This document shows, piece after piece, positions 37,047 through 45,720 of a stretch of DNA of 64,000 bases (positions are counted from its first letter, which is position 1; each line of letters begins with the position of its first letter). This DNA is from CAZMGB01 sp964565775. GTDB taxonomy: Bacteria > Chloroflexota > Dehalococcoidia > DSTF01 > JALHUB01. The notes below the pieces were generated by a model. That model worked only from the letters and a program-made list of their open reading frames with translations, was not told where the DNA came from and made no database searches. The stretch lies in the NCBI GenBank assembly GCA_964565775.1, contig CAZMGB010000003.1, forward strand, positions 62,001 to 126,000. Reading direction: 5' to 3'. The position numbers and the translations under genes are program-made.

Positions 37047-37387
37047 CGCGTCACACCAGGTCCATCGTCGCGAGAGGTGTCTTCTCTATCCTACCAGAAG
37101 GGACGGGTGAAGTGTGGAGCGGCAGAGATCCATCCGCGTTTGGAGCGTCGACACGTCGAGCGGGCCGCCGCTGAGCACCCGGCTTCCCACACAGCCACTC
37201 AGCTCCGTCTCGGTACATGCAGGCTAATGCAAGTGATCCGCCCCGCAGCCATTGACAGGCGCTTGGCAGCGCAGTAGAATTTGCCCCGCCCAAACCATAG
37301 GACGCGAGCTGTCGGCCGTCCGGCCGACGTGCTGCCGTTGGACTTGTCCCAAGCGCGGAACAGCAGACAACATGCTGGAGGATTGCC
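37047..37387. other. Divergent promoter region of pbp and the secreted hydrolase
   Basis: About 340 bases without a gene, between divergently transcribed genes; it holds copy D of the dispersed repeat. A ribosome binding site is visible before the hydrolase start (TGGAGGATTGCC). Confidence 0.45.
37121..37150 (+). repeat. Dispersed intergenic repeat, copy D
   Basis: The core CCATCCGCGTTTGGA at 37130-37144 is preceded by GGCAGAGAT and followed by GCGTCG, matching copy A (GGCAATACC before, ACGCCG after) with several changes. It lies some 30 kb from the other copies. Confidence 0.45.
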
Positions 37388-39088
37388 ATGGCCAGAGCTC
37401 TCCGCGTCACACCCCTTCTAGTGCTGGCAGCAGCAGTAGCCTTCCTAGCTTTTCCCAGCCCCCGCGCTGGGCTGGGCGCACAGGCGACCCCGGAGCGCAA
37501 GGTCATCCTCATCCAGGGAATTTTAAGCCAGGGACCGGGCGATTGCACGAAAGCGATCGACCCTAACAAGCCGGTATGGTGGTACTGCAATTGGAGGGAC
37601 AAGATCGCCTCTGCTCTGAAGAACGCAGGGGTCGATGACATTGAAGACGAGGACATCCTCGGCCTGAGCTACTGGCACGACGCCCAGGGGTCGAAAGGCT
37701 ACGACGGCGGAGACTTCCGATGGCCCGTGTACAGCAAAGGTGACACGTGCGCTGGCATCGAGGGTGCGCTGCAGAACATGGACCGGATCTTCAGCCGCTA
37801 CCCTAACGCCCAGTTCGACATTGTGGGACACAGCCTTGGGGGCTTCGTGGCGCTTTACTTTCTAGCACATGCGTCGGAGTCGCAGAAGTCCCGGATTCAT
37901 GCAGTCGTATCGGTCGACGGACTAGTCGGGGTGTCGTCGCCAGTACCTGACGCGGCGCTCGATGATTTCCGCATCATTGGGTTCATATTACCCTACCTTG
38001 CGCCTGTGCTGGCGGCGCTGCCCCCATCGATCAGCGGCTTCCACTGCGACACGTGGACCGACGACTTCACCAAGCCCCACGTCAAGACCACCAACGATCT
38101 CCACGCCACCTACCACACGCTCAAGACGGCCACGCGCTTCGTCCGTCAGCACGCTGGCAAGAACGGGAGGGTCGTCCACATCATATGCTCCGGCGGATGC
38201 CTGGCTCAGTTGTGGCCTGCTGTCCAGCCCCTAGTTGACGACCCATGGCGAATAACGGACGTGGGGCCAAGGAATCACCTATCCGTGGCGGATCATCCCA
38301 AGACCTTGGCCGCCATAGTAGACGCCATCGGCGCCCCCGCCAACGCGTTCAAGGGATGGATAACCGGAACCTGGCACGGTCCCGACGACTGGGAACGGGA
38401 CCCCGGCCCCTTCGCGGTCGACGACTACGCCATTATGGTGGAGCCGGTGTTCGTAAATTGCACCGCGGGCCGGGAATGGCAGGTGCGGGTGATCGAGCCC
38501 AGCGGCCGGGTGTATTTCGTGGGTCACGCCGTGGGGAGCCAAGATGAACCATGGTGCACTGACTACGACGAGTTGTTCCTTGCTGAAAAGGCGGCTTGCT
38601 TCCCCGGCACTTGGACGAAAGAAGTGGAGATGGACGGTCAGACCTACTCCACGACGTTCGACGTGGGACGCGCACCGCCAATGGAGAAGGCGAGCACTGA
38701 CGTGGGATACGGCTTCAACGAGGACACCGGGCTCCTTTCGGAACCCACAGTGCAGGTCGCTAAGCCAGGCAGGGTCTACTTCGTTCAGCGCTGGCGGTAC
38801 TGGTGTGGCCCACACAGGGTCAGGTACGATTTTCAATTCGGTGGCAAGACAGAGGAGACGGACGAGAAGGTCTTCAATCCGTTCGCCAGCCTGCCCTTTA
38901 GGATGGACCCAATACCGCAGACCACGCATTGGGGATTCACCACCGAACGCTATCCTGGGCTGGTCTGGACGTCGGGGTGGCTGGACTTCACCGCGTCTGA
39001 CCTCGCCAAGTATCGTGGAGTGTGGACGGTAGTCACCAAGATAGACGGTGTGCCGAGGGCCACTCAGGGAATACTTGTGGGTAGGTGA
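37388..39088 (+). CDS. Secreted alpha/beta-hydrolase (lipase/esterase-like)
   Basis: A 566-residue protein with an N-terminal signal peptide (LLVLAAAVAFLAFPSPRAGLGA, cleavage probably near residue 35). The hydrolase domain (about residues 35-310) has the oxyanion region VILIQGILSQGPGDC, the nucleophile elbow GHSLGGFVALYF and a late histidine in RNHLSVADHPKT; this resembles PGAP1/lipase-class alpha/beta hydrolases. The C-terminal ~250 residues form beta-rich modules with several conserved-looking tryptophans and cysteines (e.g. FVNCTAGREW), perhaps substrate- or surface-binding. The substrate is not known. It stands alone on its strand, divergent from pbp. Confidence 0.8.
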   Translation: MARALRVTPLLVLAAAVAFLAFPSPRAGLGAQATPERKVILIQGILSQGPGDCTKAIDPNKPVWWYCNWRDKIASALKNAGVDDIEDEDILGLSYWHDAQGSKGYDGGDFRWPVYSKGDTCAGIEGALQNMDRIFSRYPNAQFDIVGHSLGGFVALYFLAHASESQKSRIHAVVSVDGLVGVSSPVPDAALDDFRIIGFILPYLAPVLAALPPSISGFHCDTWTDDFTKPHVKTTNDLHATYHTLKTATRFVRQHAGKNGRVVHIICSGGCLAQLWPAVQPLVDDPWRITDVGPRNHLSVADHPKTLAAIVDAIGAPANAFKGWITGTWHGPDDWERDPGPFAVDDYAIMVEPVFVNCTAGREWQVRVIEPSGRVYFVGHAVGSQDEPWCTDYDELFLAEKAACFPGTWTKEVEMDGQTYSTTFDVGRAPPMEKASTDVGYGFNEDTGLLSEPTVQVAKPGRVYFVQRWRYWCGPHRVRYDFQFGGKTEETDEKVFNPFASLPFRMDPIPQTTHWGFTTERYPGLVWTSGWLDFTASDLAKYRGVWTVVTKIDGVPRATQGILVGR

Positions 39089-39157
39089 GACCGGGCAGGC
39101 CCGCCGAGGGGCCGGGCACGCGGCCCTCACCCTGGGTGAGGTGTTTCTACGGCGACC

Positions 39158-40213
39158 TCACGCGGCGAGGTCCTTCTCGTCGCCCAGAACCAGCATACGG
39201 TCACCCGCTTTCAGTCGCCGCTCGGGCGACGGCCCCACCACGAAACGTCCGTTGGGCCCATGCAGTCCGAGCACCACGTTGCCGTTGCCCTGCTTGTGGC
39301 GGAACTCGTTCAGGGTCATCCCCACCAGCTCTGACCCCTCCTCTACCTCTATTTCCGCGATCCACTGGTCGCCGCTCGACAGGTCCAGGAAGTCGCTCAC
39401 CCGCGGCTGAAGCGCCGAGAAGGCGATACTCCGCCCTCCAATGCGGTACGGCGAGACGACTTTGTCCGCACCGGCCTGACGCAGACGCTCCTCCCCTCGC
39501 GCGGAATCCGCACGGGCCACGATCAACAGATCCGGGTTCATGGCCCGCGCGCACAGCGTGAGGTAGGTGTTCTCCGCATCGCTCCCCAGCGCCGCGATGA
39601 GGCAGCGGGCCCGCCTCACTCCGGCGGCGTCCAGCGCCTCCTCGGCGGTGGCATTCTCCGCGACGTAGAGATAGCCGAGGCCGCGGGCCCTCTCCTGAAC
39701 TTCGCGGTCATGCTCGACGAGAACGAAGGCGACGCCCTCGGCCTTAAGCTCCAGCGCCACCTCCTGTCCTACGCGGCCGAAGCCGCACACAATGTAGTGG
39801 TCTTGCAGCGCGTCGATCCGGCCTTTCATCTTGCGTACCTCCAGGATCTCGCCCAGTTGTCCCTCGAAGACGGTCTGCATGATGGCGTTGAGCGTGTACA
39901 GCGCCGCGCCCACGCCCAAGAAGATGAGGACGACGCTGAAGACGATGCCCGCCGGCGAAAGCGCGTGCACCTCACCGTAGCCTACCGTCGAGAGCGTGAT
40001 CGCCGTCATGAACAGCGCATCGAGTGCCGACCAGCCCTCGATGAGCTCGTAGCCGACGGTGCCCGCTGCCAGCAGGGTCGCGAAGGCCATTCCTGCAATG
40101 GCGACACGGCGAATGACTGGCTCGTCGAGAAGCCTAAGAACGGCCAACCGGGGCCGTCGCCCGACGACATCTCCTCGACGGGCAGAATCATTCGAGCGGG
40201 CGGTGTGATGCAA
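39158..40213 (-). CDS. Two-TM potassium channel with TrkA-N/TrkA-C regulatory domains
   Basis: A 351-residue K+ channel of the Kch/MthK type. After a basic N-terminus there are two membrane segments flanking a pore loop with the selectivity filter TVGYGE at residues 76-81. A RCK/TrkA-N Rossmann domain follows (YIVCGFGRVGQEVAL), then a TrkA-C domain (IEVEEGSELVGMTLNEF to LKAGDRMLVLGD). RCK domains gate such channels in response to ligands such as Ca2+ or nucleotides. The start used is TTG at 40213, with GGGAG upstream. It is convergent with the hydrolase gene. Confidence 0.92.
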   Translation of the reverse strand: MHHTARSNDSARRGDVVGRRPRLAVLRLLDEPVIRRVAIAGMAFATLLAAGTVGYELIEGWSALDALFMTAITLSTVGYGEVHALSPAGIVFSVVLIFLGVGAALYTLNAIMQTVFEGQLGEILEVRKMKGRIDALQDHYIVCGFGRVGQEVALELKAEGVAFVLVEHDREVQERARGLGYLYVAENATAEEALDAAGVRRARCLIAALGSDAENTYLTLCARAMNPDLLIVARADSARGEERLRQAGADKVVSPYRIGGRSIAFSALQPRVSDFLDLSSGDQWIAEIEVEEGSELVGMTLNEFRHKQGNGNVVLGLHGPNGRFVVGPSPERRLKAGDRMLVLGDEKDLAA

Positions 40214-40563
40214 CGTCAGCTTCGCTCCCTAATCCGCGCAGTAGGCCTCGTGGTCTAGACCAGCGGTCTTCCCGAAGAGGTATCGACCCCGCGACGGGCC
40301 CAGTGAATAGTCAGCAGCAAACGCACGCGGTTCCACGTTGCCTACGGACGCGCCCCGGCGACTTCACGCGGGTCACGATCCCCTGCTTGCGCTCTGGCCC
40401 CGCCTCGGGCACGCGGGGCACAAGCGCACCGTGGGTGGCGCGGACAGATGGGCGGGCCTAAGACGGTAACGCCCGTGCGGGGCCTCACACGCGAAGATGG
40501 GGGAAATCCCCTATGTCCGGCGGCCTACACCGTACAGAGCATTCACTTGAGCAGGAGAAACGC
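40214..40563. other. Upstream region of the glycan cluster
   Basis: About 350 bases without a supported gene. It holds a GGGG/CCCC palindrome (listed separately) about 50 bases before the GT2 start and a good ribosome binding site AGGAGAAACGC. The GT2 frame extends to an ATG at 40513, but that lies inside the palindrome and is less likely to be used. Confidence 0.5.
40500..40514. promoter_or_regulatory. Palindrome upstream of GT2, candidate operator
   Basis: GGGGAAATCCCCTAT is an inverted repeat with four-base arms and an AT spacer. It resembles the TAGGGG-N4-CCCCTA palindrome upstream of arlB2 (50999-51016) and the weaker site upstream of arlB1. Confidence 0.4.
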
Positions 40564-41775
40564 ATGGCGAAGGTCATGGCCCCTTCCGTCAGGCTGCCCG
40601 TGGCAGAGTCTGAATCGCGCCTCACTCAGGACGCGGGGCAGGATGCGGGCGTCTTCGAAGTCTCCATTGTCATGCCCTGCCTCAACGAGGAGGACTCGGT
40701 CGCGATCTGCGTGACCAAGGCCCGTCGCTGGCTCGAACGCTCAGGGGTAAGCGGCGAGGTGATCGTCGTCGACAACGGCTCGTGGGACGATTCCGTCCCC
40801 AGGGCCGCGGAGGCGGGCGCGAGGGTCGTCCATGAGGCCCGGCGGGGCTACGGCAGCGCGCTGCTGCGCGGTATCGCCGAATCGCACAGTCGCTACGTCA
40901 TCATGGGCGACTGCGATGACACATATGACTACACGGACCTGGACCCCTTCCTCGAAGCGCTCCGCAGCGGCGCCGATGTCGTTGTCGGTAACAGATATGC
41001 GGGCGGGATCGCTCCGGGCGCGATGACCTGGAGCCACCGTCGCATCGGCACGCCCATCATCACGTTCCTGCTCCGTCTATTCAGCGGCGCCCGGCTTGGG
41101 GACAGTCAGTGCGGCCTGCGCGCCTTCACGCGCGTGGCGTTCGAGCGGCTGGAGCTGACCGCGCCCGGCATGGAGTTCGCCTCCGAGATGATCCTCAAGG
41201 CCGCCCGAAAGGGCCTGCGGACCGTGGAAGTGCCGATATCGTACTACCCGCGGGTGGGCGAAGCGAAGTTGAGGACGTTTCGGGACGGCTGGCGTCACCT
41301 CCGCTTTCTCCTGCTCACGACGCCCCGTTTCCTGTACACGCTTCCCGGTGTCCTGCTCACTCTTGCGGGTTCCCTCATCCTCGCCCTGGGCCTGGCCTCC
41401 TCCGAAGGCATCGCCATCGGCTCCGTCGCATGGCAGCCGGTGTTCGCGGGGCCCATCCTGCTGATCCTAGGGATCAATGCTCTCCTGTTCAGCGGCGTCG
41501 CTCAACTGTACACCACCTCGGTCGGCATCACGCAGCCCGGCGTAGTCTACACGCTCGCCCGCCGCGCGCTGCGCTTCGAAGTGGTCATCATCGGCGCGGC
41601 GGTGCTACTCGCCGTGGGAATCGCCCTCGACATGTTTCTGCTCGCCGAAGACGTCTCGAGCGGGGTGATCCCGAATCGGCTTGGCCTGGCGGCCCTCGCC
41701 CAGACGATCATCCTGAGCGCAGGCAACTTCGGCATGGCAGGTTTTCTGGCAAGTCTCTTGAACGGCTCCAGGTAG
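40564..41775 (+). CDS. Family 2 glycosyltransferase, dolichyl-phosphate-mannose-synthase-like, with C-terminal membrane segments
   Basis: A 403-residue protein from the ATG at 40564, chosen for AGGAG upstream; an in-frame ATG at 40513 lacks one. The GT2 domain begins with VSIVMPCLNEEDSVAICV, has the nucleotide-binding EVIVVDNGSWDDSV, a DCDDTYDY motif in place of the usual DxD, and SQCGLRAFTR. The C-terminal ~150 residues have about four hydrophobic segments. Such enzymes load a sugar onto a polyprenyl-phosphate carrier. It starts a run of surface-glycan genes that reads towards the archaellum operon. The sugar is unknown. Confidence 0.88.
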   Translation: MAKVMAPSVRLPVAESESRLTQDAGQDAGVFEVSIVMPCLNEEDSVAICVTKARRWLERSGVSGEVIVVDNGSWDDSVPRAAEAGARVVHEARRGYGSALLRGIAESHSRYVIMGDCDDTYDYTDLDPFLEALRSGADVVVGNRYAGGIAPGAMTWSHRRIGTPIITFLLRLFSGARLGDSQCGLRAFTRVAFERLELTAPGMEFASEMILKAARKGLRTVEVPISYYPRVGEAKLRTFRDGWRHLRFLLLTTPRFLYTLPGVLLTLAGSLILALGLASSEGIAIGSVAWQPVFAGPILLILGINALLFSGVAQLYTTSVGITQPGVVYTLARRALRFEVVIIGAAVLLAVGIALDMFLLAEDVSSGVIPNRLGLAALAQTIILSAGNFGMAGFLASLLNGSR

Positions 41776-41827
41776 CCGTCGCCCGCGAAGGGAGCCCGAC
41801 AATTCGGAAGGATCCGGACGGAGGGAC

Positions 41828-43033
41828 ATGGACGCCGCTACTCCCAGACCCCTGAAGATCGACGTATTCAGCGATTACTTCCATCCCCACATCGGAGGTG
41901 GGGTGGAGCGCGTCGTCGAGGAGGTCTGCCGAAGGCTCGCACAGAAGGGACACCGCGTGCGGGTATTCACGTTCAACACCACCGGCGCGCCGGCGCACGA
42001 AGTCATGGACGGCGTCCACGTCTATCGCTCCCCTGCGCTTGAGCTAACAGGCCTGGTGCGAATGCAGAGTTCTGTCTCGCCGCGGCTTCTGCCGCTCGCC
42101 CTACGAGCGGCCCGCCGCGAGCCGCCGGACATCCTCCACGCCCACAACCTGTTCTTCTCCTCCACCGCCATCGCCGCTCTCCTGCGACGGCTCCTGAAGA
42201 AGCCCCTCGTAACCACGCTGCATCTCGGCTCCCTGCGGCAGCTCGGTGGGTTCTCCCGCCTCGCGGCGTCGTGCTACGAGCGAACCATGGGACGGGCTAT
42301 CGTCCGGAGCAGCGACAGACTCATCGCCGTGAGTGAGGCCGTCGCCAGGCACGCCGTTCACCTCGGCGCCAGGCCTGAGGCTGTGCGAGTCATCGCCAAC
42401 GGCGTCGACACGCGCCAGTTCCAGCCCGGCGAGCGGCGCGCAAACGGCACGTTCAGGATCGCCTGTGTGGGCCGTCTCATCTTCAACAAGGGGCCGCAGT
42501 TCCTCATCGAAGCTGCGCCTCAGGTCCTCCGGGCCCACCCCGAGGCGGAGTTCGTCCTCGTCGGGGACGGGCCCCTGCGCGCGGCTGTGGAGGAACGCGC
42601 CAGGAGGTTGAATGTAGACGACCGTGTCAGCTTTCTGGGCACCCGCTCCGATGTGGCTACGATCCTGCAGGGGTGCGACATGCTTGTGCGCCCGTCACTC
42701 CTGGAAGGCATGCCGCTGGCGATCCTCGAGGCGATGGCATGTGGGCTGCCGGTGGTGGCCACGCCCGTTGCCGGCTCGGCGGAGCTGGTGAGGCAGGGAG
42801 AGAACGGCCTCCTCGTAAGACCTGCTCAGCCGGACGCCCTGGCGGGCGCGATCCTGCGGCTGATCGAGGACGAACCGCTCCGGGAGGCACAAGGCAGGAG
42901 AGGACGCTGGCTGGCGGAGCACGCCTACAGTTGGGACGCCGTCGCCGCGCAAACGCTGGCCGTGTACAGCGAACTCCTGCCGCCAGCGATCGAGAAGTCA
43001 GCGGCCGAAGAGAATCTCATGAGAGCCGCTTAG
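41828..43033 (+). CDS. Family 4 glycosyltransferase
   Basis: A 401-residue GT-B fold retaining glycosyltransferase. The N-terminal glycosyltransferase-4-like domain has DYFHPHIGGGVERVVEEVCRR; the C-terminal GT1-type domain has FRIACVGRLIFNKGPQFLIEA, VGDGPLR and the donor-binding PSLLEGMPLAILEAMACGLPVV with the E-x7-E motif. These enzymes transfer a sugar from an NDP or polyprenyl donor at the cytoplasmic face. Co-oriented with GT2 52 bases upstream and the oxidoreductase gene 15 bases downstream. Confidence 0.92.
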   Translation: MDAATPRPLKIDVFSDYFHPHIGGGVERVVEEVCRRLAQKGHRVRVFTFNTTGAPAHEVMDGVHVYRSPALELTGLVRMQSSVSPRLLPLALRAARREPPDILHAHNLFFSSTAIAALLRRLLKKPLVTTLHLGSLRQLGGFSRLAASCYERTMGRAIVRSSDRLIAVSEAVARHAVHLGARPEAVRVIANGVDTRQFQPGERRANGTFRIACVGRLIFNKGPQFLIEAAPQVLRAHPEAEFVLVGDGPLRAAVEERARRLNVDDRVSFLGTRSDVATILQGCDMLVRPSLLEGMPLAILEAMACGLPVVATPVAGSAELVRQGENGLLVRPAQPDALAGAILRLIEDEPLREAQGRRGRWLAEHAYSWDAVAAQTLAVYSELLPPAIEKSAAEENLMRAA

Positions 43034-43048
43034 TAGGAGAGACCGCGC

Positions 43049-44128
43049 ATGCCCCAGCGACCCAAACCTCTTGCCGTCGGCGTCATTGGAGCGGGCTGGG
43101 TGGCGGCCGACCGTCACATCCCATCCTTCCAGCGTGACCGGAGGGTCCGCGTCGATGCCGTACTGGACCCGTCCTCCGAGAGGGCCGAGGCCGTCGCCCG
43201 CCGATTCGACATACCCCACACCTGCCGCGAGCTGTCGGATTTCCTGGCCCGCGGTCTGGACATCGTAGCCATCTGCACTCCGCCCTGGACGCACGCGACT
43301 CTCGCCATCGAGGCGCTGCACTACGGCTGCCACGTCCTCGTGGAGAAGCCCATGGCCATGTCCGTCGAGGAGGCCTGGAAGATGACGGACGCGGCGAGAG
43401 AGGCCGGCAAGGCCCTCTGCGTCGCTCACAGCTTTCTCTTCTCACGCTCGATGCGAAAGGCCCTCCGTCTCCTCGAGCGCGGCGATCTCGGAAGCGTGCA
43501 ACACGCGGTCGCCCTCCAGCTCAGCAGTCCACAGAGGCGGTTGCCGTCCTGGTACGCCGATTTGCCCGGCGGGCTCTTCTTCGACGAGTCGCCCCACATG
43601 ATCTACCTGCTGCGCCGCTTTCTGGGCGATCTGTCCGTGCAAGCCGCCTGGGCCGACGCCGCCCCGCCAGGGACGGAGCAGACCATCGACCGGGTGGAAG
43701 CGCGGCTCCAGGCCGGCGGCTGTAGCGCCCAGCTCGATATGTCCTTCCGCTCTCCCATCTCGGAGTGGCTTCTGGCAGTTGTCGGAACCGAGCGGGTCCT
43801 GGTCCTGGACCTGTTTCGGGACATCCTCGCGGTCCAGACGTCCGACGGCGCACACGGCCCGCGCAACGTGCTGGGGAGCTCCCTCCGGCTGTTCCTGCAA
43901 GGGCTGACAGGCTTTGCGAGCTCGGGGGCGCTCTTCACGGCGAAACGGCTGCACTACGGCCATGAGACGCTGATCCGCCGCTTTGTCGACAGCATAGTGG
44001 ATGGCGCTCCCCTCCCTGTGACGCCGGAGGACGGAGTCGCGGTAGTGCAGACTATGGAAGCTATCCTGAGCCAGGCACTCGCCCCTGCGGAGGGACAAAT
44101 GAGCCCCGCGAAGGTGCTCAGCGCATGA
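43049..44128 (+). CDS. Gfo/Idh/MocA-family sugar oxidoreductase
   Basis: A 359-residue NAD(P)-dependent oxidoreductase. The Rossmann motif AVGVIGAGWVAADRHIPSF is at the N-terminus, followed by the family EKPMAMSVEEAW motif with the conserved lysine (E-K-P) and a C-terminal alpha/beta domain. In glycan clusters these enzymes oxidise, reduce or epimerise nucleotide sugars. It overlaps the next gene by four bases (ATGA), so the two are translationally coupled. The substrate cannot be told. Confidence 0.9.
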   Translation: MPQRPKPLAVGVIGAGWVAADRHIPSFQRDRRVRVDAVLDPSSERAEAVARRFDIPHTCRELSDFLARGLDIVAICTPPWTHATLAIEALHYGCHVLVEKPMAMSVEEAWKMTDAAREAGKALCVAHSFLFSRSMRKALRLLERGDLGSVQHAVALQLSSPQRRLPSWYADLPGGLFFDESPHMIYLLRRFLGDLSVQAAWADAAPPGTEQTIDRVEARLQAGGCSAQLDMSFRSPISEWLLAVVGTERVLVLDLFRDILAVQTSDGAHGPRNVLGSSLRLFLQGLTGFASSGALFTAKRLHYGHETLIRRFVDSIVDGAPLPVTPEDGVAVVQTMEAILSQALAPAEGQMSPAKVLSA

Positions 44129-45720
44129 GCCGCAACCAGAAGAAGCGCAAGAACGCACGGCCGCAGCGCGGGCCTCAGCCGCCTGCACCGCGCTCGAAGG
44201 CCAAACTGGACCCGGCCCGGTTCGGGATTATCGCCGTCCTGGTGGGGGTCGCCGCCGCGCGCCTGATCCTGCTCAGTGACGAGGCGGCCCCACCCGGAGC
44301 CGACCCGGGCAACTGGCTCGCCTTCACTCACAGCCTCTTCGGCACCTCAGCCAAGGCGGCCGAATCCGTCTACTTTCCGGTGACTCTCGTGGCGCTCAAG
44401 GTCCTGCTGGCCTTCATGCCCACGCTCATGGCGACGAAGGTGCTCGGCGTCGGCGCGTCGGTGCTGATGGGCGTGCCGTTCTACCTCATCCTGCGCAGGG
44501 GGTGTTCGCCCATCCTGGCGAGCGGCCTCACCCTGGCGTTCCTGCTCGCCCCGTACCAGAACGAGACTCTGGCGTTCGGCGGCTACCCCCAGCTTCTGGC
44601 TACGACCTTCCTCCTCTTTACGATCTACTGGCTCAGCGAAGCCCTCATCTCGGGCGGCCAGCGACCACGCCTGCTCGCCGCCGCGAGCGCTGCCCTCGTG
44701 GCGGGCACCCATCATTTCACGGTGCTCGCGATGATACCGACGCTGCTGGTCTTCGGCCTGACCCTGTTCCTGCTCCACCGCCCGCACCCTCGACTGTTCC
44801 TGCGCAATGCCGGCGTATGGGCGGCGACAACCGCCCTCTTCGCCCTTGTCTTTGTGCCGTGGTACGTGAGCTTCTTGAGCCTGTTAGACGGGAATCCGGC
44901 CAACCCGAACGGCTTCAGCCTGACGGACCCCGGCGCGCTCCTCAACTACGTCTTCGGGAAAGAGCGCGTCCTCTGGACCGGCCTCTTGCTCATCGCCCTT
45001 GTGTCGGTGTGGGTGCCGTTGCGGGGCGAGAGGGCTGCGAAGCTCAGACCCGCCGCGACCGGCCTCCTCGTCGGCCCGCTCCTGCTGTTTGCGGCGACGA
45101 ACGAGGTTCGCACGTTCCAGCTCGTCGAGGTCGGCATCGTCCTGTCGCTGGGCGTGCTCGTCGCCGCCGTCGAGGAGCACCTGAGCTACACGCAGGTCAG
45201 GGTGGCCGCACGAAGACTGGAGGGCCTGACGCTTGCACTGGCGGTTGCCGCCCTCCTCATCCTGGTGGTCGGCCCGGGCGAGCAACGGCTATCGGACGCC
45301 AGGGAAGTATATCAGGTCGTCGACGGTTCCACCCTTGAGGCGCTGAACTGGCTGCGGGATAACACGCCACCCGATGCTATCGTTGTCGCCAACGAATCGC
45401 CGCGCAGGATCTCGTACGCCTGGTGGGTGGAAGGGTTCGCCCAGCGGCGCACCTACAGCCTCATTCAGCCGCAGTTCCTCGCGTTTGCGGAGGAGAAGGA
45501 GCAATCGGCCCTGGCCTCCCGCCTCGTCGACCGCGATACGCCGCCGGACGAGGTGGAAGCCATCCTGCAGGACACCGGGATCGAGTACCTCTTCCTTGAC
45601 AAGCGAAGCGGGGGGAGGTTCAAGCCCCTCCTCTCGAAAGCCACTTTCTATCTCTCCTTTGAGAACGATCACTTCGGCATCCTGCGATATTCTCAGGCGA
45701 GCGCGAGAGCGAACCCGTGA
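44125..45720 (+). CDS. Polytopic membrane protein resembling GT-C glycosyltransferases
   Basis: A 531-residue protein: a very basic N-terminus (SRNQKKRKNARPQR), then about ten membrane segments, then a soluble C-terminal domain of about 130 residues starting at LEALNWLRDNTPPDAIVV. The first extracytoplasmic loop has an acidic motif (PPGADPGNW) where GT-C enzymes have a catalytic acidic residue, and the C-terminal domain with AWWVEGFAQRRTY resembles the soluble parts of PMT/STT3-like proteins. I infer a lipid-linked sugar transferase acting outside the membrane, but the exact family is not certain. It is overlapped by four bases at both ends. Confidence 0.75.
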   Translation: MSRNQKKRKNARPQRGPQPPAPRSKAKLDPARFGIIAVLVGVAAARLILLSDEAAPPGADPGNWLAFTHSLFGTSAKAAESVYFPVTLVALKVLLAFMPTLMATKVLGVGASVLMGVPFYLILRRGCSPILASGLTLAFLLAPYQNETLAFGGYPQLLATTFLLFTIYWLSEALISGGQRPRLLAAASAALVAGTHHFTVLAMIPTLLVFGLTLFLLHRPHPRLFLRNAGVWAATTALFALVFVPWYVSFLSLLDGNPANPNGFSLTDPGALLNYVFGKERVLWTGLLLIALVSVWVPLRGERAAKLRPAATGLLVGPLLLFAATNEVRTFQLVEVGIVLSLGVLVAAVEEHLSYTQVRVAARRLEGLTLALAVAALLILVVGPGEQRLSDAREVYQVVDGSTLEALNWLRDNTPPDAIVVANESPRRISYAWWVEGFAQRRTYSLIQPQFLAFAEEKEQSALASRLVDRDTPPDEVEAILQDTGIEYLFLDKRSGGRFKPLLSKATFYLSFENDHFGILRYSQASARANP